Of a stretch of DNA of 64,000 bases, positions 1 through 14,500 are shown one piece after another. A program made the position numbers and the translations under genes. The stretch is from Aplectana chamaeleonis (taxonomy: Eukaryota; Nematoda; Chromadorea; Rhabditida; Cosmocercidae). The stretch's first letter is position 1; the number at the start of each line of letters is the position of its first letter. The notes below the pieces were generated by a model. It saw only the letters and a program-made list of their open reading frames with translations. It made no database searches and had not been told where the DNA came from. The DNA lies in contig JAPDOI010000443.1 of NCBI GenBank assembly GCA_029168955.1, forward strand, positions 372,001 to 436,000, given 5' to 3'.

Positions 1-1912
1 CCGTGGAAACACTGCCGTTCCTCTACATTGCCGCCGAAACACTGCCCCGCCCTGTACATTGCCGTGGAAACACCACAGTCATTCTTCGTTGCCGTGGAAA
101 CACTGCCTTCCCTCTACATTGCCGCGGAAACACTGCTCTTTCTCTACATTGCCGTGGAAACACTGCCGTCCCTCTAAATTGCCGTGGAAACACTGCCCTC
201 CCTCTACATTGCCGCGGAAACACTACTCTTTCTCTACATTGCCGTGGAAACGCTGCCGTCTCTCTAAATTGCCGTGGAAACACTGCAGTACCTCTACATC
301 ACCGTGGGAACACCACAGTCCCTCTACGTCGCCGTGGAAACACTGCCGTTCCTCTACATTGCCGTGGAAACACTGCCCCGCCCTGTACATTGCCGTGGAA
401 ACACCACAGTCATTCTTCGTTGCCGTGGAAACACTGCCCTCCCTCTACATTGCCGAGGAAACAGCCGTACCTCTACATCGCCGTGGAAACATCACAGTCC
501 TTCTACGTTGCCGTGGAAACACTGCCCTCCTTCCACGTTGCCGTGTAAACACTGCCCTCCCTCTACATTGCCGTGGAAACAGCCGTACCTCTACATCGCA
601 GTGGAAACATCTCAGTCCATCTACGTTGCCGTGAAAGCACTGCCTTCCCTCTACATTGCCGCGGAAACACTGCTCTTTCTCTACAATGCCGTGGAAACTC
701 TGCCGTCCCTCTAAATTGCCGTGGAAACACTACAGTACCTCTACGTCGCCGCGGAAACACTGTCATTTCTCTAGATTGCCGTGGAAACACTGCCCCGCCC
801 TGTACATAGCCGTGGAAACACCACAGTCATTCTTCGTTGCCGTGGAAACACTGCCCTCCCTCTATATTGCCGTGAGAACACTGCCGCACCTCTACATCGC
901 CGTGGAAACATCACAGTCCCTCTACGTTGCCGTGGAAACACTGCCCTCCCTCTACATTGCCGAGGAAACAGCCGTACCTCTACATCGCCGTGGAAACATC
1001 ACAGTCCTTCTACGTTGCCGTGGAAACACTGCCCTCCTTCTACGTTGCCGTGGAAACACTGCCCTCCCTCTACATTGCCGTGGAAACAGCCATACCTCTA
1101 CATCACCGTGGAAACACCTTGAGTCCCTCTACGTCGCCGTGGAAACACTGCCGTTCCTCTACATTTCCGTGGAAACACTGCCCCGCCCTGTACATTGCCG
1201 TGGAAACACCACAGTCATTCTTCGTTGCCGTGGAAACACTGCCCTCCCTCTACATTGCCGTGGAAACAGCCGTACCTCTACATCGCCGTGGAAACATCAC
1301 AGTCCCTCTACGTTGCCGTGGAAACACTGCTCTCCCTCTACATTGCCGTGGAAACACTGCCGTCCCTCTAAATTGCCGTGGAAACACTGCAGTACCTCTC
1401 ATCACCGTGGGAACACTGCCTTCCCTCTACATTGCCCCGGAAACACTGCTCTTTCTCTACATTGCCGTGGAAACACTGCCGTCTTTCTAAACTGCCGTGG
1501 AAACACTGCAGTACCTCTACATCACCGTGGGAACACCACAGTCCCTCTACGTCGCCGTGGAAACACTGCCGTTCCTCTACATTGCCGTGGAAACATTGCC
1601 CGCCCTGTACATTGCCGTGGAAATACCACGATCATTCTTCGTTGCCGTGGAAACACTGCCGTTCCTCTACATTGCCGCGGAAATACTGCCCCGCCCTCTA
1701 CATTGCCGTGGAAACACCACAGTCATTCTTCGTTGCCGTGGAAACACTGCCTTCCCTCTACATTACCGCGGAAACACTTCTCTGTCTCTACATTGCCGTG
1801 GAAACACTGCCGTCCCTCTAGATTGCCGTGGAAACACTGCCCTCCCTCTACATTGCCGCGGAAACACTACTCTTTCTCTACATTGCCGTGGAAACACTGC
1901 CGTCCCTCTAAA

Positions 1913-2658
1913 TTGCCGTGGAAACACTGCAGTACCTCTACATCATCGTGGGAACACCACAGTCCCTCTCTGTCGCCGTGGAAATACTGCCGTTCCTCTA
2001 CATTGCCGTGGAAACACTGCCCCGCCCTGTACATTGCCGTGGAAACACCACAGTCATTCTTCGTTGCCGTGGAAACACTGCCTTCCCTCTACGTCGCCGT
2101 GGAAACACTGCCGTTCCTCTACATTGCCGTAGAAACATTGCCCGCCCTGTACATTGCCGTGGAAACACCACAGTCATTCTTCGTCGCCGTGGAAACACTG
2201 GCCTCCCTCTACATTGCGGTGGAAACAGCCGTACCTCTACATCGCCGTGGAAACATCGCAGTCCCTCTTCGTCGCCGTGGAAACACTGCCGTTCCTCTAC
2301 ATTGCCGTGGAAACACTGCCCCGCCCTGTACATTGCCGTGGAAACACCACAGTCATTCTTCGTTGCCGTGGAAACACTGCCCTCTCTCTACATTGCCGAG
2401 GAAACAGCCGTACCTCTACATCGCCGTGGAAACATCACAGTCCTTCTACGTTGCCGTGGAAACACTGCCCTCCTTCTACGTTGCCGTGTAAACACTGCCC
2501 TCCCTCTACATTGCCGTGGAAACAGCCGTACCTCTACATCGCCGTGGAAACATCTCAGTCCATCTACGTTGCCGTGAAAGCACTGCCTTCCCTCTACATT
2601 GCCGCGGAAACACTGCTCTTTCTCTACATTGCCGTGGAAACTCTGCCGTCCCTCTAAA
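1913..2658. repeat. Higher-order repeat block, copy 1 (746 bp)
   Basis: About 25 minisatellite units in a fixed order of variants: it opens with the CTGCAGTACC unit, passes the GTGTAAAC and GTGAAAGC units and ends at the CTCTAAATT unit before CACTACAGTACC. The same ordered block recurs at 4,757, 20,208 and 22,924. Confidence 0.8.
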
Positions 2659-4756
2659 TTGCCGTGGAAACACTACAGTACCTCTACATTACCGTGGAAA
2701 CACTGCTCTTTCTCTACATTGCCGTGGAAACACTGCCGTCCCTCTAAATTGCCGTGGAAACACTGCCCTCCCTCTACATTGCCGCGGAAACACTACTCTT
2801 TCTCTACATTGCCGTGGAAACACTGCCGTCTTTCTAAATTGCCGTGGAAACACTGCAGTACCTCTACATCACCGTGGGAACACCACAGTCCCTCTACGTC
2901 GCCGTGGAAACACTGCCCTCCTTCTACGTTGCCGTGGAAACACTGCCCTCCCTCTAAATTGCCGTGGAAACACTGCAGTACCTCTACATCATCGTGGGAA
3001 CACCACAGTCATTCTTCGTTGCCGTGGAAACACTGCCTTCCCTCTACGTCGCCGTGGAAACACTGCCGTTCCTCTACATTGCCGTGGAAACATTGCCCGC
3101 CCTGTACATTGCCGTGGAAACACCACAGTCATTCTTCGTTGCCGTGGAAACACTGGCCTCCCTCTACATTGCGGTGGAAAGAGCCGTACCTCTACATCAC
3201 CGTGGGAACACCACAGTCCCTCTACGTCGCCGTGGAAACACTGCCGTTCCTCTACATTGCCGTGGAAACACTGCCCCGCCCTGTACATTGCCGTGGAAAC
3301 ACCACAGTCATTCTTCGTTGCCGTGGAAACACTGCCCTCCCTCTACATTGCCGAGGAAACAGCCGTACCTCTACATCGCCGTGGAAACATCACAGTCCTT
3401 CTACGTTGCCGTGGAAACACTGCCCTCCTTCTACGTTGCCGTGTAAACACTGCCCTCCCTCTACATTGCCGTGGAAACAGCCGTACCTCTACATCGCCGT
3501 GGAAACATCTCAGTCCATCTACGTTGCCGTGAAAGCACTGCCTTCCCTCTACATTGCCGCGGAAACACTGCTCTTTCTCTACATTGCCGTGGAAACTCTG
3601 CCGTCCCTCTAAATTGCCGTGGAAACACTACAGTACCTCTACATTACCGTGGAAACACCACAGTCCCTCTACGTCGCCGCGGAAACACTGTCATTTCTCT
3701 AGATTGCCGTGGAAACACTGCCCCGCCCTGTACATAGCCGTGGAAACACCACAGTCTTTCTCTACATTGCCGTGGAAACACTGCCGTCCCTCTAAATTGC
3801 CGTGGAAACACTGCCGTACCTCTACATCGCCGTGGAAACATCACAGTCCCTCTACGTTGCCGTGGAAACACTGCCCTCCTCTACATTGCCGTGGAAACAC
3901 TGCCCTCCCTCTACATTGCCGTGGAAACACTGCCATACCTCTACATCACCGTGGAAACACCTTGAGTCCCTCTACGTCGACGTGGAAACACTGCCGTTCC
4001 TCTACATTGCCGTGGAAACACTGCCCCGCCCTGTACATTGCCGTGGAAACACCACAGTCATTCTCCGTTGCCCTGGAAACATTGCCCTCCCTCCACATTG
4101 CCGTGGAAACAGCCGTCCCTCTGCCTCGCCCCGGAAACATCACAGTCCCCCTACGTTGCCGTGGAAACACTGCTCTCCCTCTACATTGCCGTGGAAACAC
4201 TGCCGTCCCTCTAAATTGCCGTGGAAACACTACAGTACCTCTACATTATCGTGGAAACACTGCCCTCCCTCTACATTGCCGCGGAAACACTGCTCTTTCT
4301 CTACATTGCCGTGGAAACGCTGCCGTCTCTCTAAATTGCCGTGGAAACACTGCAGTACCTCTACATCACCGTGGGAACACCACAGTCCCTCTACGTCGCC
4401 GTGGAAACACTGCCGTTTTCTCTACATTGCCGTGGAAACACTGCCCTCCCTCTATATTTCCGTGGAAATACCACGATCATTCTTCGTCGCCGTGGAAACA
4501 CTGCCGTTCCTCTACATTGCCGCGGAAACACTGCCCCGCCCTCTACATTGCCGTGGAAACACCAAAGTCATTCTTCGTTGCCGTGGAAACACTGCCTTCC
4601 CTCTACATTTCCGCGGAAACACTTCTCTGTCTCTACATTGCCGTGGAAACACTGCCGTCCCTCTAGATTGCCGTGGAAACACTGCCCTCCCTCTACATTG
4701 CCGTGGAAACACTACCTTTCTCTACATTGCCGTGGAAACACTGCCGTCCCTCTAAA

Positions 4757-5502
4757 TTGCCGTGGAAACACTGCAGTACCTCTACATCACCGTGGGAACA
4801 CCACAGTCCCTCTCTGTCGCCGTGGAAATACTGCCGTTCCTCTACATTGCCGTGGAAACACTGCCCCGCCCTGTACATTGCCGTGGAAACACCACAGTCA
4901 TTCTTCGTTGCCGTGGAAACACTGCCTTCCCTCTACGTCGCCGTGGAAACACTGCCGTTCCTCTACATTGCCGTGGAAACATTGCCCGCCCTGTACATTG
5001 CCGTGGAAACACCACAGTCATTCTTCGTTGCCGTGGAAACACTGGCCTCCCTCTACATTGCGGTGGAAACAGCCGTACCTCTACATCGCCGTGGAAACAT
5101 CGCAGTCCCTCTTCGTCGCCGTGGAAACACTGCCGTTCCTCTACATTGCCGTGGAAACACTGCCCCGCCCTGTACATTGCCGTGGAAACACCACAGTCAT
5201 TCTTCGTTGCCGTGGAAACACTGCCCTCCCTCTACATTGCCGAGGAAACAGCCGTACCTCTACATCGCCGTGGAAACATCACAGTCCTTCTACGTTGCCG
5301 TGGAAACACTGCCCTCCTTCTACGTTGCCGTGTAAACACTGCCCTCCCTCTACATTGCCGTGGAAACAGCCGTACCTCTACATCGCCGTGGAAACATCTC
5401 AGTCCATCTACGTTGCCGTGAAAGCACTGCCTTCCCTCTACATTGCCGCGGAAACACTGCTCTTTCTCTACATTGCCGTGGAAACTCTGCCGTCCCTCTA
5501 AA
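4757..5502. repeat. Higher-order repeat block, copy 2 (746 bp)
   Basis: Same order of unit variants as 1,913-2,658. The offset is exactly 2,844 bp at both ends, so there is no net indel between the two copies. Confidence 0.8.
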
Positions 5503-8500
5503 TTGCCGTGGAAACACTACAGTACCTCTACATTACCGTGGAAACACCACAGTCCCTCTACGTCGCCGTGGAAACACTGCCGTTCCTCTATATTGCCGTG
5601 AAAACACTGCCCGCCCTGTACATTGCCGTGGAAACACCACAGTCATTCTTCGTTGCCGTGGAAACACTGCCCTCCCTCTACATTGCCGTGGAAACACTAC
5701 AGTACCTCTACATCACCGTGGAAACACCACAGTCCCTCGACGTCGCCGTGGAAACACTGCCCTCCCTCTACATTGCCGCGGAAACACTGCTCTTTCTCTA
5801 CATTGCCGTGGAAACACTGCCGTCCCTCTAAATTGCCGTGGAAACACTGCAGTACCTCTCATCACCGTGGAACACCACAGTCCTCTACGTCGCCGTGGAA
5901 ACACTGCCGTTCCTCTACATTGCCGTGGAAACACTGCCCCGCCCTGTACATTGCCGTGGAAACACCACAGTCATTCTTCGTTGCCGAGGAAACACTGCCC
6001 TCCCTCTACATTGCCGTAGAAACAGCCATACCTCTACGTCACCGTGGAAACACCACAGTCCTCTACGTCGCCGTGGACACACTGCCGTTCCTCTACATTG
6101 CCGTGGAAACACTGACCCGCCCTGTACATTGCCGTGGAAACACCACAGTCATTCTTCGTTGCCGTGGAATCACTGCCCTTCCTCTACATTGCCGTGGAAA
6201 CACTGCCGTACCTCTACATTGCCGTGGAAACACAGTCCCGCCCTGTACATTGCCGTGGAAACACTGCCCTCCTCTTCGCAGCCGTGGAAACACTGCCGTC
6301 CCTCTACATTGCCGTGGAAACACTGCCGTACCTCTACATTGCCGTGGAAACACTGCAGTCCTCTACATTGCCGTGGAAACACTGCCGTCCCTCTACATTG
6401 CCGTGGAAACACTGCCGTTTCCTCTACATTGCCGTGGAAACACTGCCCCGCCCTGTACATTGCCGTGGAAACACCACAGTCATTCTACGTTGCCGTGGAA
6501 ACACTGCCTTTCTCTACATTGCCGTGGAAACACTGCCGCACCTCTACATTGCCGTGGAAACACTGCCAGTCCCTCTACGTTGCCGTGGAAACACTGCCCT
6601 CCCTCTACATTGCCGCGGAAACACTGCTCTTTCTACATTGCCGTGGAAACACTGCCGTCCCTCTAAATTGCCGTGGAAACACTGCAGTACCTCTACATTG
6701 CCGTGGAAACACTGCTCTTTCTCTACGTCGCCGTGGAAACACTGCCGTTCCTCTACATTGCCGTGGAAACACTGCCCCGCCCTGTACATTGCCGTGGAAA
6801 CACCACAGTCATTCTTCGTTGCCGTGGAAACACTGCCCTCCCTCTACATTGCGGTGGAAACAGCCGTACCTCTACATCGCCGTGGAAACATCGCAGTCCC
6901 TCTTCGTCGACGTGGAAACACTGCCCTCCCTCTACATTGCCGCGGAAACACTGCTCTTTCTCTACATTGCCGTGGAAACACTGCCGTCCCTCTAAATTGC
7001 CGTGGAAACACTGCAGTACCTCTCACCACCGTGTGAAAACCACAGTCCCTCTACGTTTCCGTGGAAACACTGCCGTTCCTCTACATTGCCGTGGAAACAC
7101 TGCCCCGCCCTGTACATTGCCGTGGAAACACCACAGTCATTCTTCGTTGCCGCGGAAACACTGCTCTTTCTCTACATTGCCGTGGAAACACTGCAGTACC
7201 TCTCATCGCCGTGGGAACACCACAGTTCCTCTACGTCGCCGTGAAACACTGCCGTTCCGCGACATTGCCGTGGAAACACTGCCCCGCCCTGTACATTGCC
7301 GTGGAAACACCACAGTCATTCTTCGTTGCCGTGGAAACACTGCCCTCCTCTACATTGCCGTGGAAACACTGCCGTCCCTCTACATCGCCGTGGAAACACT
7401 GCCCTCCTCTACGTTGCCGTGAAACACTGCCGTTCCTCTACATTGCCGTGGAAACACTGCCGTCCCTCTAAATTGCCGTGGAAACACTGCAGCACCTCTC
7501 ATCACCGTGGGAACACCATAGTCCCTCTACGTCGCCGTGGAAACACTGCCGTTCCTCTACATTGCCGTGGAAACACTGCCCCGCCCTGTACATTGCCGCG
7601 GAAACACCACAGGCATTCTTCGGTGCCGTGGAAACACTGCCCTCCCTCTACGTCGCCGTGGAAACACTGCCGTTCCTCTACATTGCCGTGGAAACATTGC
7701 CCGCCCTGTACATTGCCGTGGAAACACCACAGTCATTCTTCGTTGCCGTGGAAACACTGCCCTCCCTCTACATTGCCGAGGAAACAGCCGTACCTCTACA
7801 TCGCCGTGGAAACATCACAGTCCTTCTACGTTGCCGTGGAAACACTGCCCTCCTTCTACGTTGCCGTGTAAACACTGCCCTCCCTCTACATTGCCGTGGA
7901 AACAGCCGTACCTCTACATCGCCGTGGAAACATCTCAGTCCATCTACGTTGCCGTGAAAGCACTGCCTTCCCTCTACATTGCCGCGGAAACACTGCTCTT
8001 TCTCTACATTGCCGTGGAAACTCTGCTGTCCCTCTAAATTGCCGTGGAAACACTACAGTACCTCTACATTACCGTGGAAACACCACAGTCATTCTTCGTT
8101 GCCGTGGAAACACTGCCCTCCCTCTAAATTGCCGTGGAAACACTGCCCCTCCCTCTACATTGCCGCGGAAACACTACAGTCTTTCTCTACATTGCCGTGG
8201 AAACACTGCCGTCTTTCTAAATTGCCGTGGAAACACTGCAGTACCTCTACATCACCGTGGAAACACCACAGTCCTCTACGTCGCCGTGGAAACACTGCCC
8301 TCCTCTACATTGCCGTGGAAACAATGCCGTTCCTCTACATTGCCGTGGAAACATCACAGTCCCTCTACATCGCCGTGGAAACACTGCCCTCCCTCTACAT
8401 TGCCGCGGAAACACTACTCTTTCTCTACATTGCCGTGGAAACTCTGCAGTACCTCTCATCACCGTGGAAACATCACAGTCCTTCTACGTTGCCGTGGAAA

Positions 8501-11500
8501 CACTGCCCTCCTTCTACGTTGCCGTGGAAACACTGCCCTCCCTCTACATTGCCGTGGAAACACCACAGTCCCTCTACGTCGCCGTGGAAACACTGCCGTT
8601 CCTCTACATTGCCGTGGAAACACTGCCGTCCTCTACATTGCCGTGGAAACACTACATTGCCGTGGAAACACTGCCTTCCCTCTACATTGCCGTGGAAACA
8701 CTGCCGTTCCTCTACATTGCCGTGGAAACACTGCCGTCCCTCTACATTGCCGTGGAAACACTGCAGTCCCTCTACATTGCCGTGGAAACACTGCCCTCCT
8801 CTACATTGCCGTGGAAACACTGCCCTCCTCTACATTGCCGTGGAAACACTGCCCGTACTCTGTACATTCAGACATCGCCGTGGAAACATCACAGTCCCTC
8901 TACGTTGCCGTGGAAACACTGCCCTCCCTCTACATTACCGCGGAAACACTGCTCTTTCTCTACATTGCCGTGGAAACACTGCCGTTCCTCTAAATTGCCC
9001 TGGAAACACTGCAATACCTCTACATCACCGTGGAAACACCACAGTCCCTCTACGTCGCCGTGGAAACACTGCCGTTCCTCTACATTGCCGTGGAAACACT
9101 GCCCCGCCCTGTACATTGCCGTGGAAACACCACAGTCATTCTTCGTTGCCGTGGAAACACTGCCCTCCCTCTATATTGCCGTGGGAACACTGCCGCACCT
9201 CTACATCGCCGTGGAAACACCACAGTCCCTCTACGTCGCCGTGGAAACACTGCCGTTTCCTCTACATTGCCGTGGAAACACTGCCGCCCTCTACATTGCC
9301 GTGGAAACACCACAGTCCTTCTTCGTTGCCGTGGAAACACTGTCCTCTACGTTGCCGTGGAAACACTGCCCTCCCTCTACATTGCCGTGGAAACAGCCGT
9401 ACCTCTACATCATTGCCGTGGAAACATCTCAGTCCATCTACGTTGCCGTGGAAACACTGCCTTCCCTCTACATTGCCGCGGAAACACTGCTCTTTCTACA
9501 TTGCCGTGGAAACACTGCCGTCCCTCTAAATTGCCGTGGAAACACTGCAGTACCTCTACATCACCGTGGAAACACCACAGTCCCTCTACGTCCCCGTGGA
9601 AACACTGCCGTTCCTCGACATTGCCGTGGAAACACTGCCCCGCCCTGTGCATTGCCGTGGAAACACCACAGTCATTCTTCGTTGCCGAGGAAACACTGCC
9701 CTCCCTTTACATTGCCGTGGAAACACTGCCGTCCCTCTACCTCGCCGTGGAAACATCACAGTCCCTCTACGTTGCCGTGGAAACACTGCCCTCCCTCTAC
9801 ATTGCCGCGGAAACACCGTTCTCTGTCTCTCATTGCCGTGAAACACTGCCTCCCTCTACATTGCCGTGGAAACAGCCGTACTCTACATCGCCGTGGAAAC
9901 ATCACAGTCCCTCTCCGTTGCCGTGGAAACACTGGCCTACCTCTACATTGCCGCGGAAACACTGCTCTTTCTCTACATTGCCGTGGAAACACTGCCCAGC
10001 CCTGTACATTGCCGTGGAAACACTGCAGTACCTCTATATCACCGTGGAAACACCGCAGTCCCTCTACGTCGCCGTGGAAACACTGCCGTTCCTCTACATT
10101 GCCGTGGAAACACTGCCCCGCCCTGTACATTGCCGTTGAAACACCACAGTCACTCCTCTTCGTTGCCGTAGAAACACTGCCGTTCCCTCTACATTGCCGT
10201 GGAAACACTGCCGCCTCTCACCATCTGCCGTGGAAACACAGTCATCCCTCTACGTTGCCGAGAAAACACTGCCCTCCCTCTACATTGCCGCGGAAACACT
10301 GCTCTTTCTCTACATTGCCGTGGAAACACTGCCGTCCCTCTAAACTGCCCTGGAAACACTGCAGTACCTCTACATCACCGTGGGAACACCACAGTCCCTC
10401 TACGTCGCCGTGGAAATACTGCCGTTCCTTTACATTGCCGTGGAAACACTGCCCCGCCCTGTACATTGCCGTGGAAACACCACAGTCATTCTTCGTTGCC
10501 GTGGAAACACTGCCTTCCCTCTATATTGCCGTGGGAACACTGCCGTACCTCTACATCACCGTGGAAACACCACAGTCCCTCTACGTCGACGTGGAAACAC
10601 TGCCGTTCCTCTACATTGCCGTGGAAACACTGCCCCGCCCTGTACATTGCCGTGGAAACACCACAGTCATTCTCCGTTGCCGTGGAAACACTGCCCTCCC
10701 TCTACATTGCCGTGGAAACAGCCGTACCTCTACATCGCCGTGGAAACATCACAGTCCCTCTACGTTGCCGTGGAAACACTGCTCTCCCTCTACATTGCCG
10801 TGGAAACACTGCCGTTTCTCTAGATTGCCGTGGAAACATCTGCAGTCCATCTACGTTGCCGTGGAAACACTGCCTTCCTCTACATTGCCGTGGAAACACT
10901 GCTCTTTCTCTACATTGCCGTGGAAACACTGCCGTCCCTCTAAATTGCCGTGGAAACACTACAGTACCTCTACATTACCGTGGAACACCACAGTCTTTCT
11001 CTATATTGCCGTGGCAACACTGCCGTTCCTCTACATTGACGTGGAAACACTGCACCGCCCTGTACATTGCCGTGGAAACACCACAGTCATTCTTCGTTGC
11101 CGTGGAAACACTGCCCTCCCTCTACATTGCCGTGGAAACACTGCCCCGCCCTGTACATTGCCGTGGAAACACCACAGTCATTCTTCGTTGCCGTGGAAAC
11201 ACTGCCGTTACTCTACATTGCCGTGGAAACTCTCCAGTACCTCTCATCACCGTGGAAGCCTCACAGTCCTTCTCCGTTGCCGTGGAAACACTGCTCTCCC
11301 TCTACATTGCTGTGGAAACACTGCCCTCCCTCTACATTGCCGTGGAAACAGCCGTACCTCTACATCGCCGTGGAAACATCTCAGTCCCTCTAAATTGCCG
11401 TGGAAACACTGCCCTCCCTCTACATTGCCGCGGAAACACTACTCTTTCTCTACATTGCCGTGGAAACACTGCCGTCTTTCTAAATTGCCGTGGAAACACT

Positions 11501-14500
11501 GCAGTACCTCTACATCACCGTGGGAACACCACAGTCCCTCTACGTCGCCGTGGAAATACTGCCGTTCTTTTACATTGCCGTGGAAACACTGCCCCGCCCT
11601 GTACATTGCCGTGGAAACACCACAGTCATTCTTCGTTGCCGTGGAAACACTGCCTTCCTCTACATTGCCGTGGAAACACTGCCGCACCTCTACATTGCCG
11701 TGGAAACATTGCCGTCCCTCTACATTGCCGTGGAAACACTGCAGTACCTCTACATCACCGTGGAAACACACAGTCCCTCTACGTCGCCGTGGAAACACTG
11801 CCGTTCCTCTACATTGCCGTGGAAACACTGCCCCGTACCTCTACATCATCGCCGTGGAAACACCACAGTCCCTCTACGTCGCCGTGGAAACACTGCTCTT
11901 TCTCTACATTGCCGTGGAAACACTGCCCCGCCCTGTACATTGCCGTGGAAACACCACAGTCATTCTTCGTTGCCGTGGAAACACTGCCCTACCTCTACAT
12001 TGCCGTGGAAACAGCCGTACCTCTATATCGCCGTGGAAACATCACAGTCCCTCTACGTTGGCGTGAAAAAACTGCCCTCGCTCTACATTGCCGTGGAAAC
12101 ACTGCCCTCCTCTACATTGCCGTGGAAACAGCCGTACCTCTACATCGCCGTGGAAACATCTCAGTCCATCTACGTTGCCGTGAAAGCACTGCCTTCCTTC
12201 TACATTGCCGCGGAAACACTGCTCTTTCTCTACATTGCCGTGGAAACACTGCCGTTCCTCTAAATTGCCCTGGAAACACTACAGTACCTCTACATTGCCG
12301 TGGAAACACTGCTCTTTCTCTACATTGCCGTGGAAACACTGCCGTCCCTCTAAATTGCCGTGGAAACACTGCCCTCCCTCTACATCACCGTGGAAACACT
12401 ACAGTCCCTCTACGTCGCCGTGGAACCCCTGCCGTTCCTCTACATTGCCGTGGAAACACTGCCCCGCCCTGTACATTGCCGTGGAAACACCACAGTCCCT
12501 CTACGTCGCCTTGGAAACAATGCCGTTCCTCTACATTGCCGCGGAAACACTGCTCTTTCTCTACATTGCCGTGGAAACACTGCCGTCCCTCTAAATTGCC
12601 GTGGAAACACTGCCCTCCCTCTACATTGCCGCGGAAACACTACTCTTTCTCTACATTGCCGTGGAAACACTGCCGTCTTTCTAAATTGCCGTGGAAACAC
12701 TGCAGTACCTCTACATCACCGTGGGAACACCACAGTCCCTCTACGTCGCCGTGGAAACACTGCCGTTCCTCTACATTGCCGTGGAAACACTGCCCCGCCC
12801 TGTACATTGCCGTGGAAACACCACAGTCATTCTTCGTTGCCGTGGAAACACTGCCCTCCCTCTATATTGCCGTGGGAACACTGCCGCACCTCTACATCGC
12901 CGTGGAAACACTGCCCTCCCTCTACATTGCCGCGGAAACACTACTCTTTCTCTACATTGCCGTGGAAACACTGCCGTCCCTCTAAATTGCCGTGGAAACA
13001 CTGCAGTACCTCTACATCACCGTGGGAACACCACATTCCCTCTCTGTCGCCGTGGAAATACTGCCGTTCCTCTACATTGCCGTGGAAACACTGCCCCGCC
13101 CTGTACATTGCCGTGGAAACACCACAGTCATTCTTCGTTGCCGTGGAAACACTGCCTTCCCCTCTACGTCGCCGTGGAAACACTGCCGTTCCTCTACATT
13201 GCCGTGGAAACACTGCCCGCCCTGTACATTGCCGTGGAAACACCACAGTCATTCTTCGTTGCCGTGGAAACACTGCCCTCCCTCTACATTGCCGTGGAAA
13301 CACTGCCGTACCTCTACATCGCCGTGGAAACACCACAGTCCCTCTACGTCGTCGTGGCAACACTGCCGTTCCTCTACATTGCCGTGGAAACACTGCCCCG
13401 CCCTGTACATTGCCGTGGAAACACCACAGTCATTCTTCGTTGCCGTGGAAACACTGCCCTCCCTCTACATTGCCGTGGAAACAGCCATACCTCTACATCA
13501 CCGTGGAAACACCACAGTCCCTCTACGTCGCCGTGGAAACACTGCCCTCCTTCTACGTTGCCGTGTAAACACCGCCCTCCCTCTATATTGCCGTGGGAAC
13601 ACTGCCGCACCTCTACATCGCCGTGGAAACATCACAGTCCCTCTACGTTGCCGTGAAAGCACTGCCTTCCCTTTACATTGCCGCGGAAACACTGCTCTTT
13701 CTCTACATTGCCGTGGAAACACTGCCGTCCCTCTAAATTGCCGTGGAAACACTACAGTACCTCTACATTACCGTGGAAACACCACAGTCCCTCTACGTCG
13801 CCGCGGAAACACTGTCGTTTCTCTAGATTGCCGTGGAAACATTGCCCGCCCTGTACATTGCCGTGGAAATACCACGATCATTCTTCGTTGCCGTGGAAAC
13901 ACTGCCCTCCCTCTACATTGCCGCGGAAACAGCCGTACCTCTACATCACCGTGGAAACACCACAGTCCCTCTTACGTTGCCGTGGAAACACTGCCTCCCT
14001 CTACATTGCCGCGGAAACACTTCTCTGTCTCTACATTGCCGTGGAAACACTGCCGTCTTTCTTCGTTGCCGTGGAAACACTGCCCTCCCTCTACATTGCC
14101 GCGGAAACACTGCTCTTTCTCTACATTGCCGTGGAAACACTGCCGTCCCTCTAAATTGCCGTGGAAACACTGCAGTACCTCTCATCACCGTGGGAACACC
14201 ACAGTCCCTCTACGTCGCCGTGGAAACACTGCCGTTCCTCGACATTGCCGTGGAAACACTGCCCCGCCCTGTACATTGCCGTGGAAACACCACAGTCATT
14301 CTTCGTTGCCGAGGAAACACTGCCCTCCTCTGCTACATTGCCGTGAAACAGCCGTACCTCTACATCGCCGTGGAAACAATGCAGTCCTCTACATTGCCGC
14401 GGAAACACTGCTCTTCCTCTACATTGCCGTGGAAACACTGCCGTCCCTCTAAACTGCCCTGGAAACACTGCAGTACCTCTACATCACCGTGGGAACACCA

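Noticed and set aside
8227..12066. 1,279-codon repeat-protein gene in the minisatellite
   Set aside because: All other forward frames and two reverse frames are also open over long distances, and frame-changing 28- and 31-bp units occur freely. No start context, splice sites or composition shift.
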